A DNA stretch of 64,000 nucleotides from an uncultured Oscillospiraceae bacterium (GTDB taxonomy: Bacteria > Bacillota > Clostridia > Oscillospirales > Oscillospiraceae), in the NCBI GenBank assembly GCA_947626845.1, contig CANQTW010000008.1:1-64000 (forward strand), read 5' to 3'. Of the stretch, positions 17,786 to 26,504 are shown in pieces (the stretch's first letter is position 1; every line of letters starts with the position of its first letter). The notes below the pieces were generated by a model. That model had not been told where the DNA came from. It ran no database searches and saw only the letters and a program-made list of their open reading frames with translations. The translations under genes were made by a program, and so were the position numbers.

Positions 17786-19114
17786 ATGGTGAATGTGCCT
17801 TTTTCCGCGGATTTTGGCGGGAATGGCCTGAAAAGATACACGCCCGGCGGCTTTGGCTTCGTGCTGGACGCGGAGCTTGCCGCTTTCCCGTCGCTGCTGA
17901 TCCCGGAGATCAACAGCGGCTTCGCGCCCGCCTGGTGGTATAAAAACGCCGAACTCACCGCCCTCCATAGGTCGGGCGGCGCGGTGTACGCCGTACCGGG
18001 GCCGGACGCCCTGGCGGAGGACCTGCGGGGCCGGACCCTGCCCCTCTGGTTCAAGGCCGACACCGGACCGGGGCGGTTCAGGCTCACGGTGACCCTCTCC
18101 TCCGAGACGGGCGCCGAGGAGGCGCTGGTCTTTGTCTCCCGCCGCCGCCTTGCGTGGCGGGGCGCCCTGAGAGCGGGGGAGACGAAAACCGTCGAGGTCC
18201 TCTGCGACGTGTCCCCCGTCATCGCCGTGGGCGGCGGGGACGCGGCTGTGGCCGATCTGGGCCGCGCCGAGGATGTGAGCGTCGATCTGACGGTTTTGGG
18301 CGCGGGACTCCAGGCCCTCCGAATCTCAACCTTTGAGGGGCCGTGCATCTTTATAATGGGCGATTCCACCGTCACCGACCAGCCCGCCGAGACGCCCTAC
18401 GCCCCCGGCGCGACCTACTGCGGCTGGGGCCAGGTCCTGCCCCTCTATACGGGCACGGCCTTTGCCGTCTCCAACCACGCCCACTCCGGCCTCTCTACCG
18501 AGACCTTCCGGGAGCGGGGCCACTACGGTGTGATGCTCCCCCAGGTGAGGGAGGGCGACCTGGCGCTGATCCAATTCGGCCACAACGACCAAAAGCGGCT
18601 CCACCTGGCCGCCGAAACGGGCTACACCGAGAATCTCCTGCGGTATATCCGGGAGCTCCGCGCCAGAGGCGCGTCTCCCGTGCTGGTCACGTCCCTGGCC
18701 CGGAACACCTGGAAGAGCGGGGCGGAGTATAACGACCTTCTGGAGGCCTACGCGGACGCCATGAAGCGGATCGGGCAAAGTGAAGCTGTTCCCGTGCTGG
18801 ACCTCCATGGCAAAAGCGTGGACGCGGTGAAAAAGGCCGGTATGGACGGGGCGAAAAAGTGGTATCACCCCGGCGACTACGCCCACCCCAACGACTTCGG
18901 CGCCCATATGACGGCGGGCTTCGTGGCGGAGGAGCTTCTGCGGGCGGGACTGATCCCCGCCTTCCATGTCCCCGCCTGGCCCGTTCACGGGCCGCTGACA
19001 CCCCTTGCCCCGCCGGCGGAGCCGGAGAAGCTTCACGGCAATACCCCGCCGGGAGAGGTGAAAAAGCTTGTGGACTACGGCCTCATACCGGATATGCCCT
19101 GGCCTGTGACATAA
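17786..19114 (+). CDS. CE12-type SGNH acetylesterase with N-terminal beta domain
   Basis: 442 residues. Residues 1-180 form a beta-rich domain like that in several rhamnogalacturonan acetylesterases. Residues 185-400 are an SGNH hydrolase with FIMGDSTVTDQ (nucleophile serine), the glycine block NHAHSGLST, FGHNDQKR and a GDYAHPND Asp-His block. It probably removes acetyl groups from galacturonate residues of imported pectin fragments, as does the esterase half of the upstream fusion. The ATG at 17786 is supported by GAGGTG 6 nt before it. A strong promoter on the opposite strand begins immediately after its stop codon. Confidence 0.88.
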   Translation: MVNVPFSADFGGNGLKRYTPGGFGFVLDAELAAFPSLLIPEINSGFAPAWWYKNAELTALHRSGGAVYAVPGPDALAEDLRGRTLPLWFKADTGPGRFRLTVTLSSETGAEEALVFVSRRRLAWRGALRAGETKTVEVLCDVSPVIAVGGGDAAVADLGRAEDVSVDLTVLGAGLQALRISTFEGPCIFIMGDSTVTDQPAETPYAPGATYCGWGQVLPLYTGTAFAVSNHAHSGLSTETFRERGHYGVMLPQVREGDLALIQFGHNDQKRLHLAAETGYTENLLRYIRELRARGASPVLVTSLARNTWKSGAEYNDLLEAYADAMKRIGQSEAVPVLDLHGKSVDAVKKAGMDGAKKWYHPGDYAHPNDFGAHMTAGFVAEELLRAGLIPAFHVPAWPVHGPLTPLAPPAEPEKLHGNTPPGEVKKLVDYGLIPDMPWPVT

Positions 19115-19117
19115 CGT

Positions 19118-19146
19118 ATTATAGCATATATAAAAGCATTTGTCAA
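19118..19146 (-). promoter_or_regulatory. Consensus promoter pointing antisense into the CE12 gene
   Basis: On the minus strand TTGACA (19146-19141), a 17-bp spacer and TATAAT (19123-19118) form a near-perfect sigma-A promoter. The predicted start is at the CE12 stop codon, so transcription would run antisense to CE12. A closely similar sequence, including upstream A/T tracts and AATGCTTGACAAATGCTTT, occurs at 26436-26490. Confidence 0.65.
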
Positions 19147-19200
19147 GCATTATTTTAAAATATTTTAAATTATTTTTGAGCCATGGGGGAGGAAGTCACT

Positions 19201-21348
19201 ATGGAGCATACAAAAGGCGGATTTACCATGCCGGGAGAGGCCGGGTACGAGAAGCTGACGCTGAAGCTGGCCGAGCGATGGGGCGCGGACGTGGTGCGTG
19301 ACAGCGACGGCACCAAGCTGTCCGACGAGATCATAGACGCCGGGTACGGGGTCTACTCCACCATCTGCATCATCCGCGAGCACAACGCCTTCGGCAGAGA
19401 GCATCCGGAGTGCCTGCAGCAGACGTTTCTGTCCACGGAGCCTGAGCTGGCCGGGGAGGGGCCGCTGACGGTCCGGCTGATGGCGGGGTTCTTTGACCAG
19501 CAGTTCAGGGTCAATGACAGTGACAAGTCCCTGCGGTACTGGCAGGTATGGGACAGGACCGCCGGCCTCCAGGTGCCCTGGGAGGGGTGGAGCTATGAAA
19601 ACGGCTGTGTCATCCTGCCGGCCCCCGTGCCCTGCCACGCCTACACCGTCAGCTTCCTGGCGTACAGGCTGTGGGAGGAGATCAACATGTATAACCATGT
19701 GACCAACGCCTGGCAGAGCGAGCATCTGATGCCCATTGACCCCCGCCTCCCCGTGGCCCAGGAGTATCTTTACAACTACCTGGACAGGTGGTGCAGGGAG
19801 CATCCGGCCACCACGGTGGTGCGGTTCACCAGCATGTTCTACAACTTCGTGTGGATCTGGGGCAGTCAGGAGCGGTGCAGGACGCTGTTCACCGACTGGG
19901 GCAGCTATGATTTCACCGTCAGCGAGAAGGCCCTGGAGGACTTTGAGAAGGAGTACGGCTACGCCCTCACCGCCGAGGATTTCATCAACCGGGGCGACCT
20001 GCAGGTGACCCACATGCCGCCCACGCCCCATAAGCGGGACTACATGGAGTTCACCCAGCGGTTTGTGGCCTCCTTCGGGCGGAAGCTCACGGATTTGGTG
20101 CACAGCTACGGCAAGAAGGCCTACGTCTTTTACGACGACAGCTGGGTGGGCGTGGAGCCCTACGGGCCGCACTTCACCGAGTTCGGCTTTGACGGCATCA
20201 TCAAGTGCGTGTTCTCCGGGTACGAGGCGCGGCTGTGCGCCGGCGTTCCGGCGGAGACCCACGAGCTGAGGCTCCACCCCTATCTCTTCCCAGTGGGCCT
20301 GGGCGGCGCGCCCACCTTCATGGAGGGCGGCAATCCCACCAGGGACGCCCAGCAGTACTGGGTCAACGTGCGGCGGGCGCTGCTGCGGGCCAAGATCGAC
20401 AGGATCGGCCTGGGCGGGTACATACACCTCCTGGAGGGCTTCCCGGACTTTGTGGACTATATCGCGGAGGTGGCCGACGAGTTTCGGGCCATCAAGGCCC
20501 TCCATGAGAGCGGCGCGCCGGCGACGCTCCCCCTGCGGGTGGCCGTCGTGCACGCCTGGGGGGCGCTGCGGCCCTGGACGCTGTCGGGCCATTTCCACGA
20601 GACGTATATGCACGACCTGATCCATATCGACGAGGCCCTCTCCGGCCTGCCCGTAGAGGTGAGATTCATCAGCTTTGAGGACGCGGCCAACGGCGCGCTG
20701 GAGGACGTGGACGTGCTGATCAACGCGGGCCGCGCCGGCACCGCCTGGAGCGGCGGGGAGGTCTGGAACGACCCCGCCCTTGTGACCGCGGTGACGAAAT
20801 GGGTATGCGCGGGCGGCGTGTTCCTGGGCGTAGGGGAGCCCTCCGCGGCCCCCGGCGGCTGGGGCTACTTCAAGCTGCGCAATGTCCTGGGCATCGACCT
20901 GGACACCGGCGCGCGGGTCTGCCACGGGAGATATACCTTCGACGTGGAGACCGTCCCCGGCCTCCTGCCTGAGGGGGCGGGGGTGAAGGGCCTGGACCAT
21001 CTCTACCTCACCGGCCCGGACACCGCGGTGCTGGCGGCGGAGAACGGCCTGCCCACCGTCACTGCCCACGCCCTGGGGAAGGGCCGCGGGGTCTATCTCA
21101 GCAGCTTCCAGGTGACCCCTGAGAACATTAGGATGCTCCTGAACCTGATGCTCTGGGCCACGGGCCGGGGCCTTGACCAGCCCTGGCTCACCGATTCCCC
21201 CCAGGCCGAGTGCGCATATTTCCCCGACGCGGGAAAGCTTGTGGTCATCAACGATTCCCAGGAGGCCAGGACCGTCTCCGTCACCACGGACAGCGGCGTT
21301 CGGACCGTCGCCCTTGCGCCTTACGGCATCGCCATAGAGAATAACTGA
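19201..21348 (+). CDS. GH112 phosphorylase, probably D-galactosyl-1,4-L-rhamnose phosphorylase
   Basis: 715 residues, the normal GH112 length. The N-terminus [19 protein letters not shown] and the [13 protein letters not shown] segment near 315 are family hallmarks. GH112 enzymes phosphorolyse galactosyl-beta-1,3-N-acetylhexosamine or galactosyl-beta-1,4-L-rhamnose, yielding galactose 1-phosphate. The neighbours (PL11, CE12, GH105, rhamnose mutarotase) argue for the rhamnose-specific type, since rhamnogalacturonan-I carries galactose on rhamnose. The subtype is inferred from context. The ATG at 19201 is preferred because GGGGGAGGAA precedes it; an ATG six codons earlier has no site. An AT-rich 86-bp gap separates it from CE12. 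Confidence 0.9.
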   Translation: MEHTKGGFTMPGEAGYEKLTLKLAERWGADVVRDSDGTKLSDEIIDAGYGVYSTICIIREHNAFGREHPECLQQTFLSTEPELAGEGPLTVRLMAGFFDQQFRVNDSDKSLRYWQVWDRTAGLQVPWEGWSYENGCVILPAPVPCHAYTVSFLAYRLWEEINMYNHVTNAWQSEHLMPIDPRLPVAQEYLYNYLDRWCREHPATTVVRFTSMFYNFVWIWGSQERCRTLFTDWGSYDFTVSEKALEDFEKEYGYALTAEDFINRGDLQVTHMPPTPHKRDYMEFTQRFVASFGRKLTDLVHSYGKKAYVFYDDSWVGVEPYGPHFTEFGFDGIIKCVFSGYEARLCAGVPAETHELRLHPYLFPVGLGGAPTFMEGGNPTRDAQQYWVNVRRALLRAKIDRIGLGGYIHLLEGFPDFVDYIAEVADEFRAIKALHESGAPATLPLRVAVVHAWGALRPWTLSGHFHETYMHDLIHIDEALSGLPVEVRFISFEDAANGALEDVDVLINAGRAGTAWSGGEVWNDPALVTAVTKWVCAGGVFLGVGEPSAAPGGWGYFKLRNVLGIDLDTGARVCHGRYTFDVETVPGLLPEGAGVKGLDHLYLTGPDTAVLAAENGLPTVTAHALGKGRGVYLSSFQVTPENIRMLLNLMLWATGRGLDQPWLTDSPQAECAYFPDAGKLVVINDSQEARTVSVTTDSGVRTVALAPYGIAIENN

Positions 21349-21362
21349 AGGAGATATTACCG

Positions 21363-22847
21363 ATGCGAATCATCTTGAACCCCAACCGCTCCGCCGGTAC
21401 CATCAACCGCAACATCTACGGCCATTTTGCCGAGCACCTGGGCCGGTGCGTCTACGAGGGCCTGTGGGTGGGGCCGGACAGCCCCATCCCCAACGAAAAC
21501 GGCCTCCGGCGGGACGTGGTGAACGCCCTGAAAAAGCTGAATATCCCCGTCCTCCGCTGGCCCGGCGGGTGCTTTGCCGACACCTACCACTGGCGTGACG
21601 GCGTGGGGCCGGTGTCGGAGCGCAAGACCATCGTCAACACCAACTGGGGCGGCGTCACCGAGGACAACCGCTTCGGCACCCATGAGTTCATGGAGCTGTG
21701 CCGGCAGCTGGGGTGTGAGGCGTATTTCTCCGGCAACGTGGGCAGCGGCACCGTCCAGGAGTTTTCCGACTGGGTGGAGTACTGCAACATGCCGGGCGTG
21801 TCCCCCATGGCCGACCTGCGGCGGCAAAACGGGCGGGAGGAGCCCTTCAACGTGAAATACTGGGGCATCGGCAACGAGGCCTGGGGCTGCGGCGGCAACA
21901 TGCGCCCGGAGCGGTACGCCGACCTGGCGCTGCAATATTCCACCTATCTGCGCAACTATGACCGGCAGCATAAGATCGTCAAGATCGCCTCCGGCGCCAA
22001 CGTGGACGACTACGAGTGGACGCGGAAGGTGTCGGAGATCGCGGGAAAGCAGATCGACGCGGTGAGTCTCCACTACTACACCGTCCCCGGCAGTGAGTGG
22101 AAGCACAAGGGCTCGGCCACGGAGTTTTCCAGGGAGGAGTATTTCGCCACCCTCCGGAAGGCCCTGCGTATGAAGGAGCTTGTCACCGAGCACGGGCGCG
22201 TCCTCCGCAAGGCCAGCCCCAAAAAGCGCCTGGGCCTGGTGGTGGACGAGTGGGGCACTTGGTTCGACGTGGAGTCGGGGACGAATCCGGGCTTCCTCTA
22301 CCAGCAGAACACCATGCGGGACGCCCTGGTGGCGGCGGTGAGCCTGAATATTTTCAACAACCACTGCGACACGGTGGTGATGGCCAACATCGCCCAGACG
22401 GTGAACGTTCTCCAGGCCATGGTGCTGACGGAGGGGTCAAAAATGCTCCTCACGCCCACCTACCACGTGTTTGACATGTACAAGGGCCACCAGGGGGCCA
22501 GGGAGATCGAGACCTACGCCGAGACAAGCCTTTTGAGCTGCGGCGACTGGAGCATCCCCAACCTGCACGTCTCCGCCAGCGAGGGCGCGGACGGGAAGCT
22601 CCTGCTGACGGCGGCGAACCTCTCCGACACCGTTGATGCGCCATTGGAGGTGCTGTCCGACGCCATCGGCGCCAAGTCCGCCGTGACGGGCACGCTCCTC
22701 ACCGGCAAGCCCGGCGCCTATAACACCTTCGACAGGCCCGATGCGGTGAAGCCCGTGGCCATGGGCGGCATCCGGGTGGAGGACAAGCGCTTTACCGCCG
22801 CCCTGCCCGCCTGCAGTGTGGCCGCCTTTGAGATCGCCCGTGAGTGA
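21363..22847 (+). CDS. Alpha-L-arabinofuranosidase, GH51
   Basis: A 494-residue cytoplasmic enzyme. The GH51 barrel shows [13 protein letters not shown] (65-77), the acid/base glutamate in [13 protein letters not shown] (E172) and the nucleophile in VVDEWGTW (E296). The C-terminus is the usual beta domain. It removes terminal arabinofuranose from arabinan and arabinogalactan side chains of pectin. The length is normal for the family. AAGGAG lies 9 nt before the ATG and only 14 bp separate it from GH112, so they share a transcript. The 3' end overlaps the next small gene by 8 bp. Confidence 0.95.
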   Translation: MRIILNPNRSAGTINRNIYGHFAEHLGRCVYEGLWVGPDSPIPNENGLRRDVVNALKKLNIPVLRWPGGCFADTYHWRDGVGPVSERKTIVNTNWGGVTEDNRFGTHEFMELCRQLGCEAYFSGNVGSGTVQEFSDWVEYCNMPGVSPMADLRRQNGREEPFNVKYWGIGNEAWGCGGNMRPERYADLALQYSTYLRNYDRQHKIVKIASGANVDDYEWTRKVSEIAGKQIDAVSLHYYTVPGSEWKHKGSATEFSREEYFATLRKALRMKELVTEHGRVLRKASPKKRLGLVVDEWGTWFDVESGTNPGFLYQQNTMRDALVAAVSLNIFNNHCDTVVMANIAQTVNVLQAMVLTEGSKMLLTPTYHVFDMYKGHQGAREIETYAETSLLSCGDWSIPNLHVSASEGADGKLLLTAANLSDTVDAPLEVLSDAIGAKSAVTGTLLTGKPGAYNTFDRPDAVKPVAMGGIRVEDKRFTAALPACSVAAFEIARE

Positions 22848-23091
22848 TACAAGGTGCCGCCGGTGCCTTCTGCGGGAGCTGGCGGAGGGACAGGAGCTTT
22901 ACGAGAGCGTCAAGGCCTACCGCGCCGAGCTTCCGGAGGACGTCAGAACGAAGGATGCGGAATTTGAGGCGCGGCTGGACCGGTGCCGGAGCTGTCCCTA
23001 CCTCAACAACGCCACCTGTATGCAGTGCGGGTGCTTTGTGGAGATAAGGGCGGCGAAAAGGGACATACACTGTCCCATGGGGGAATGGTAG
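22840..23091 (+). CDS. DUF6171-like small cysteine-rich protein
   Basis: 83 residues starting at a GTG inside the end of the arabinofuranosidase gene (GTGAGTGA overlap). Seven cysteines in CRRC, CRSC, CMQCGCF and a final HCP suggest a small zinc-binding fold, matching an uncharacterised Bacillota family I recall as DUF6171. Between the cysteine groups is an amphipathic helix (residues 12-40). The overlap implies coupled translation with GH51, though the family has no known link to sugar use. The function is unknown. Confidence 0.75.
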   Translation: MSDTRCRRCLLRELAEGQELYESVKAYRAELPEDVRTKDAEFEARLDRCRSCPYLNNATCMQCGCFVEIRAAKRDIHCPMGEW

Positions 23092-23104
23092 GTTTTGTAA
23101 GGTT

Positions 23105-23319
23105 TCCGCCCTTACAGGGCGGAGGGGGCCCGCCTGACAGGCGGGCGGGAGATTGCTTTCTTCTCTTTTGTGTTGACAAAAGAGAAGAAAGCAACAAAGA
23201 AGAGAAAAACAACCAGAGGGGGGATTTCGATTTCCCCCCTCTGGACACCCCCTTGAAACGACCAGAGGGGGTTGCGACCCCCATCTGGACTCCCCCAGGG
23301 GATCGCCCGCGGGGAAGCA
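23105..23319 (+). repeat. R3 element, copy 1 (triple long hairpin)
   Basis: About 215 bp with three strong hairpins. The first pairs TTGCTTTCTTCTCTTTTGT with ACAAAAGAGAAGAAAGCAA. The second is CCAGAGGGGGGAT/ATTTCCCCCCTCTGG. The third is CCAGAGGGGGT/ACCCCCATCTGG. The second copy at 43.9 kb is almost identical from the first hairpin onward, and its two differences in that stem are compensatory. Conserved minus-strand ORFs across both copies look like by-products of the repeat. Confidence 0.85.
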
Positions 23320-23330
23320 TCCCGTAGGGA

Positions 23331-23438
23331 TGGGGCCCCCGCCGAACGATAGTTCGGTGGGGAGAGGAGGAGCGAAGTCTGCGACTGAGCCCTGGCGTTT
23401 ACGCCGGGGCGAGGTTAAGCGGCTTGTGCGACGACGAG
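23331..23438 (+). repeat. R2 element, copy 1 (structured repeat)
   Basis: About 108 bp. It begins with the hairpin CCCCGCCGAAC-GATA-GTTCGGTGGGG. The conserved stretches AGCGAAGTC and GCGACTGAGCC follow, then a small hairpin GGCG-TTTA-CGCC, then GGCGAGGT and GCGACGACG. The second copy, nested in R1 copy E at 57.6 kb, keeps the single-stranded motifs and changes both stems in a compensatory way. Immediately downstream is a further hairpin (GGGTGGCCG/CGGCCACCC, 23441-23463). The rest of the gap to 23570 holds GCCCTGAAAGGGC and an A/T stem before the rhamnose mutarotase gene. Confidence 0.75.
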
Positions 23439-23570
23439 TAGGGGTGGCCGTCCTCGGCCACCCGTCCATCGAATTCCCACATCATCTACCCCAAAACGGT
23501 TGTTGGTTTCGATCACCCCGCCCTGAAAGGGCGAAAAAACGTTAATTTTTTCATTCAGGAGGTATTCCCT

Positions 23571-23888
23571 ATGGAACGCATGGCGTGGAAGGGGCGCATC
23601 AAGGCCGGGTGCAAGGCCGAGTATGTGCGCCGGCACAACGAGATCTGGCCGGAGATGGTGGAGGTGCTGAAATCCGCCGGCATCTGCAACTACACCATTT
23701 TCGCCAACGGCGAGGAGCTTTTCGGCTACTACGAGTGCGAGAAGGGCATCGAGTTTGCCGAGCGCACCCAGGCCCAGAGTCCCGTGGTGGACAGGTGGAA
23801 CGAGTACATGAAGGACATCCTGGAGCTGGAGATGGACCCGGTCACCGGCGCCCAGCCCAAGCTGGAGCCGGTGTTCAGACTTGACTGA
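23571..23888 (+). CDS. rhaM: L-rhamnose mutarotase
   Basis: 105 residues, the standard length of the RhaM/YiiL family. It interconverts the alpha and beta anomers of L-rhamnose in the cytoplasm. Family features are visible: MAWKGRIKAG at the start, YVRRHNEIWPEM (active-site histidine near 22), the CNYTIF strand and VVDRWNEYM. CAGGAGG lies 9 nt before the ATG. Its presence supports release of free rhamnose by the upstream enzymes; the kinase and isomerase for rhamnose are not in this window. The next gene starts 11 bp later. Confidence 0.94.
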   Translation: MERMAWKGRIKAGCKAEYVRRHNEIWPEMVEVLKSAGICNYTIFANGEELFGYYECEKGIEFAERTQAQSPVVDRWNEYMKDILELEMDPVTGAQPKLEPVFRLD

Positions 23889-23899
23889 GGAGGGCGGCT

Positions 23900-24946
23900 A
23901 TGAAGCTTGATTTTGACAAAGAGCAGGTGCTGAAGGCCATGGACGCGGTGGTGGACCGCACCATGCGCATGGATATGACCTGGGACTGGCCCTGCGGCGT
24001 GGCCTATTACGGCATCTGCGAGGCCTATGAGGCCACGGGAAAGCAGGAATATCTGGACGCCGTGCGGGCCCGCGTGGACGAATTTCTGGAGATCGGCCTG
24101 CCCACATGGACGGTGAACACCTGCTCCATGGGCCACTGCTGCCTGAGCCTCTACCAGCACACCGGGGAGAAGAAGTACCTGGACGTGGTGATGAGCAAGA
24201 TAGACTACCTCAAAAATTCCGCTCTGCGCTTCGGCGATCACGTCCTCCAGCACACCGTCTCCGCCAACAACGACTTCCCCGAACAGGCCTGGGCCGACAC
24301 GCTGTTTATGGCGGCCTTCTTCATGCTGAGAGTGGGTGTGGAGCTCCGCGATGAGGCGCTCATCGATGACGCCCTCAACCAGTGGTACTGGCACATCAAA
24401 TATTTGCAGGACCCGGCCACGGGGCTTTATTACCACGGGTACAACAACATCACCAAGGACCACATGTCCGGCTTCTACTGGGGCCGCGCCAACGCCTGGG
24501 CGGCCTACACCATGTCCCAGGTGGGCGCCCGTCTGCCCCAGGCCTACCTCTACCCCAAGTTCCTGGACGTGACCGGCTCTTTAAACGACCAGCTGGCGGC
24601 CCTGAAGCTCTGCCAGACGGAGAACGGCCTCTGGCGCACCATCCTGGACGACCCGGACAGCTACGAGGAGGTCTCCGCCTCCGCCGGCATCGCCGCCGCC
24701 ATGGTCTGCAAGGGCAATCCCCTGCACATCAAGTACATCAACCGGGCCATTCCCGGCATCCTCCGGAACATCTCTCCGGACGGGCGGGTGCTGAACGTCT
24801 CCGGCGGCACCGCTGTCATGCGGGACCGGGACGGCTACCGGAACATCAGCCGCGACTGGATTCAGGGCTGGGGCCAGGGCCTGGCGCTGGCCTTCCTGGC
24901 GGGCATCCTCCGCTACGACCAGTCCGAGGGCGCCAATTCGCTGTAA
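23900..24946 (+). CDS. Unsaturated rhamnogalacturonyl hydrolase, GH105
   Basis: 348 residues, close to B. subtilis YteR. The alpha6/alpha6 barrel is evident, with a catalytic aspartate in QAWADTLFMAAFF (about residue 135) and the substrate loop FYWGRANAW near 195. It removes the unsaturated galacturonate left at the non-reducing end by rhamnogalacturonan lyases, so it directly follows the PL11 reaction. It has no signal peptide, consistent with an intracellular pathway. GAGGAGGGCGG precedes the ATG. It is probably the last gene of this enzyme operon. Confidence 0.94.
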   Translation: MKLDFDKEQVLKAMDAVVDRTMRMDMTWDWPCGVAYYGICEAYEATGKQEYLDAVRARVDEFLEIGLPTWTVNTCSMGHCCLSLYQHTGEKKYLDVVMSKIDYLKNSALRFGDHVLQHTVSANNDFPEQAWADTLFMAAFFMLRVGVELRDEALIDDALNQWYWHIKYLQDPATGLYYHGYNNITKDHMSGFYWGRANAWAAYTMSQVGARLPQAYLYPKFLDVTGSLNDQLAALKLCQTENGLWRTILDDPDSYEEVSASAGIAAAMVCKGNPLHIKYINRAIPGILRNISPDGRVLNVSGGTAVMRDRDGYRNISRDWIQGWGQGLALAFLAGILRYDQSEGANSL

Positions 24947-25005
24947 ATCGCAGGGGCCGGACCCGCTGCCATCGAATTTCCAAAAATCTGATTTAGAAAC
25001 CGTAG

Positions 25006-25029
25006 GGGCCGCCTCTCCAGGCGGCCCGC
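25006..25029 (+). terminator. Hairpin after the GH105 gene
   Basis: The perfect stem GGGCCGCC/GGCGGCCC with loop TCTCCA lies 60 nt after the stop codon and before the promoter of the next gene. The downstream T-rich run (GTCTTTCTT) is loose. The 200-bp gap contains nothing else apart from that promoter. Confidence 0.5.
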
Positions 25030-25067
25030 GCCGTCTTTCTTCCCGCCGCATTTCTTGCCTTTTTCTC

Positions 25068-25097
25068 TTGACCGCTGCGATGTATGGATGATACAAT
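25068..25097 (+). promoter_or_regulatory. Promoter of the membrane-bound deacetylase gene
   Basis: TTGACC (25068-25073), an 18-bp spacer and TACAAT (25092-25097) lie 50 bp before the start codon. A separate promoter suggests this gene is not part of the pectin operon. Confidence 0.6.
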
Positions 25098-25146
25098 CAT
25101 GTGGTAGAATGAATATCGTATCCCACAGAGAGAAAGAGGGAGAGAC

Positions 25147-26193
25147 ATGAAAAACATCTGGAAGCTTGCGGCGGCGGTGCTGGCGGCGTGTGTGCTGGCG
25201 GGGGTGCCGGCTTTTTTTGCCGTTCGGGAGCACAGGGCCCTGGGGGCGATGAGCGCCAGGGCGGACAGCCTGCAAAGGGAGGCCGGCAGCGCCCAGGCGG
25301 AGGCCGAGGGCCTGACAAAGGAGCTGTCCGACGCCCGAAACCGGCTGGACAGCCAAGGAGCGGAGTTGGAGGCGGCGAGGGGCCAATTGGACAGCGCCGC
25401 GTCGGAGCGGGACGCGCTGGCCGCCCAACTGGAGGAGGCGCAGGCGAAGATCGAGGAGCTGGGCCGGACGCCGCGCTTTGACCCCGACGGGCCGGCGTAC
25501 CAGCAGCTCTACCCGGACTTCTACGCGCCCCAGCCCCTGGACGCCTCCCAGGCCCCCGCGAAGGTCATCTACCTGACCTTCGACGACGGCCCCTCCGTCC
25601 AGACAGGCAAGGTGCTGGAGATTTTGGAACGGGAGAACATCAAGGCCACCTTCTTCATCGTGGGGCGCAGCGGGGCGGCCAGCCCCGACACCCTGCGGGC
25701 CATGGTGAAGGCCGGCCACACCGTCGGGATGCACTCCTGGTCCCATGAGTACAAGACCATCTACGCCAGCGTGGAGGCGTTTTTGGAGGACATGTACAAG
25801 GTGTTCACCCTGATCCGTGACGAGACCGGCGTCACCCCCACCTGCTTCCGGTTCCCCGGCGGCAGTACCAACAGCTACGATTACGGCATCTATCAGGATA
25901 TCGTCGCCGAGATGCTCCGGCGGGGCTTCGTCCCCTGCGATTGGAACATGTCGGCCCAGGACGCCACCAAGACCCCCCTGCCGCCGGAGCAGATCGTCGC
26001 CAACGTCCTCAGCGCCGGCAACGTGGTTCGCGGCGTGGTGCTGATGCACGACTCCAAGCCCCGCGCCACCACCGTGGAGGCCCTGCCCAATCTCATCGCC
26101 GCCCTCCGCCAGCGCGGCTATACCTTCGCGCCCCTGACGCCGAAGGTCAAGCCCGTCATGTTCAATTACAAAAATTTTGAGCAGATGCCCTGA
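25147..26193 (+). CDS. Membrane-anchored polysaccharide deacetylase with coiled coil
   Basis: 348 residues. An N-terminal helix (residues 5-27) anchors or exports the protein. Residues 32-108 form a coiled coil rich in A, E, Q and L. The NodB/CE4 domain follows, with TFDDGPS (about 145), HSWSH (about 198), RFPGGS (about 235) and LMHDS (about 298) supplying the catalytic base, metal ligands and histidine motif. This layout matches cell-wall deacetylases acting on peptidoglycan GlcNAc. With its own promoter it is probably an envelope gene sitting next to the pectin locus. GAGGGAGAG precedes the ATG. Confidence 0.9.
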   Translation: MKNIWKLAAAVLAACVLAGVPAFFAVREHRALGAMSARADSLQREAGSAQAEAEGLTKELSDARNRLDSQGAELEAARGQLDSAASERDALAAQLEEAQAKIEELGRTPRFDPDGPAYQQLYPDFYAPQPLDASQAPAKVIYLTFDDGPSVQTGKVLEILERENIKATFFIVGRSGAASPDTLRAMVKAGHTVGMHSWSHEYKTIYASVEAFLEDMYKVFTLIRDETGVTPTCFRFPGGSTNSYDYGIYQDIVAEMLRRGFVPCDWNMSAQDATKTPLPPEQIVANVLSAGNVVRGVVLMHDSKPRATTVEALPNLIAALRQRGYTFAPLTPKVKPVMFNYKNFEQMP

Positions 26194-26196
26194 TTT

Positions 26197-26357
26197 ATAC
26201 TAATATCTAATTAAAACAAGACATTCGCGACGGCCTTTTTCGTGCCATGCTGCGTCAGCCGCCTTGGGAATACACAAAGTATTCCCTGCGGCGTCTTCCT
26301 TGCCTGACGCGAAAAATTCTCGCCGCTCGGTGTCTCCTTTTAAATAGATATTAGTAT
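26197..26357. mobile_element. MITE-like palindromic element
   Basis: A 161-bp element with terminal inverted repeats ATACTAATATCTA (26197-26209) and TAGATATTAGTAT (26345-26357), continued inward by TTAAAA. The interior is GC-rich with further dyads, such as GGGAATAC/GTATTCCC at 26266-26287 and GCGTCAG/CTGACGC flanking it. It encodes nothing. It begins 3 bp after the deacetylase stop codon. Size and symmetry suggest a non-autonomous transposable palindrome; no transposase is in the window. Confidence 0.6.
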
Positions 26358-26382
26358 TAAAACCAAAAACGAACTATACAAA

Positions 26383-26420
26383 ATGCCGAACGGAAGAGCG
26401 TTTCCGTCCGGCATTTTTGT
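26383..26420. terminator. Bidirectional intrinsic terminator
   Basis: The stem ATGCCG-AACGGAA / TTTCCGTC-CGGCAT with loop GAGCG is followed by TTTTTGTG on the plus strand and by TTTTGTATAG on the minus strand. It can end both the plus-strand deacetylase and the minus-strand GH2-GH35 transcript. Confidence 0.75.
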
Positions 26421-26458
26421 GCAAAGTAGAAATAATTAAAAATATTATAAAATAATGC

Positions 26459-26487
26459 TTGACAAATGCTTTGGCCTGTGGTATAGT
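26459..26487 (+). promoter_or_regulatory. Consensus promoter pointing antisense into the GH35 gene
   Basis: TTGACA (26459-26464), a 17-bp spacer and TATAGT (26482-26487) predict a start about 11 bp before the 3' end of GH35, which lies on the other strand. No plus-strand ORF of its own follows. The surrounding 55 bp closely resembles the antisense promoter at 19118-19146. Confidence 0.6.
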
Positions 26488-26504
26488 ACGCACAGACTGA
26501 ACCG

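Noticed and set aside
23105-23319. R3 as protein-coding (frames giving NNQRGDFDFPPL on plus or GVQMGVATPSGRF on minus)
   Set aside because: The frames have no ribosome binding site and the sequence is dominated by hairpins with compensatory changes.
23470-23570. CRISPR repeat, because GGTTTCGATCACCCCGCCC resembles one
   Set aside because: It occurs once, with no spacer-repeat periodicity and no cas genes in the window.
26459-26504. Promoter for a small plus-strand gene before GH35
   Set aside because: No start codon with a binding site follows before the converging GH35 gene; longer plus-strand frames there are shadows of GH35.
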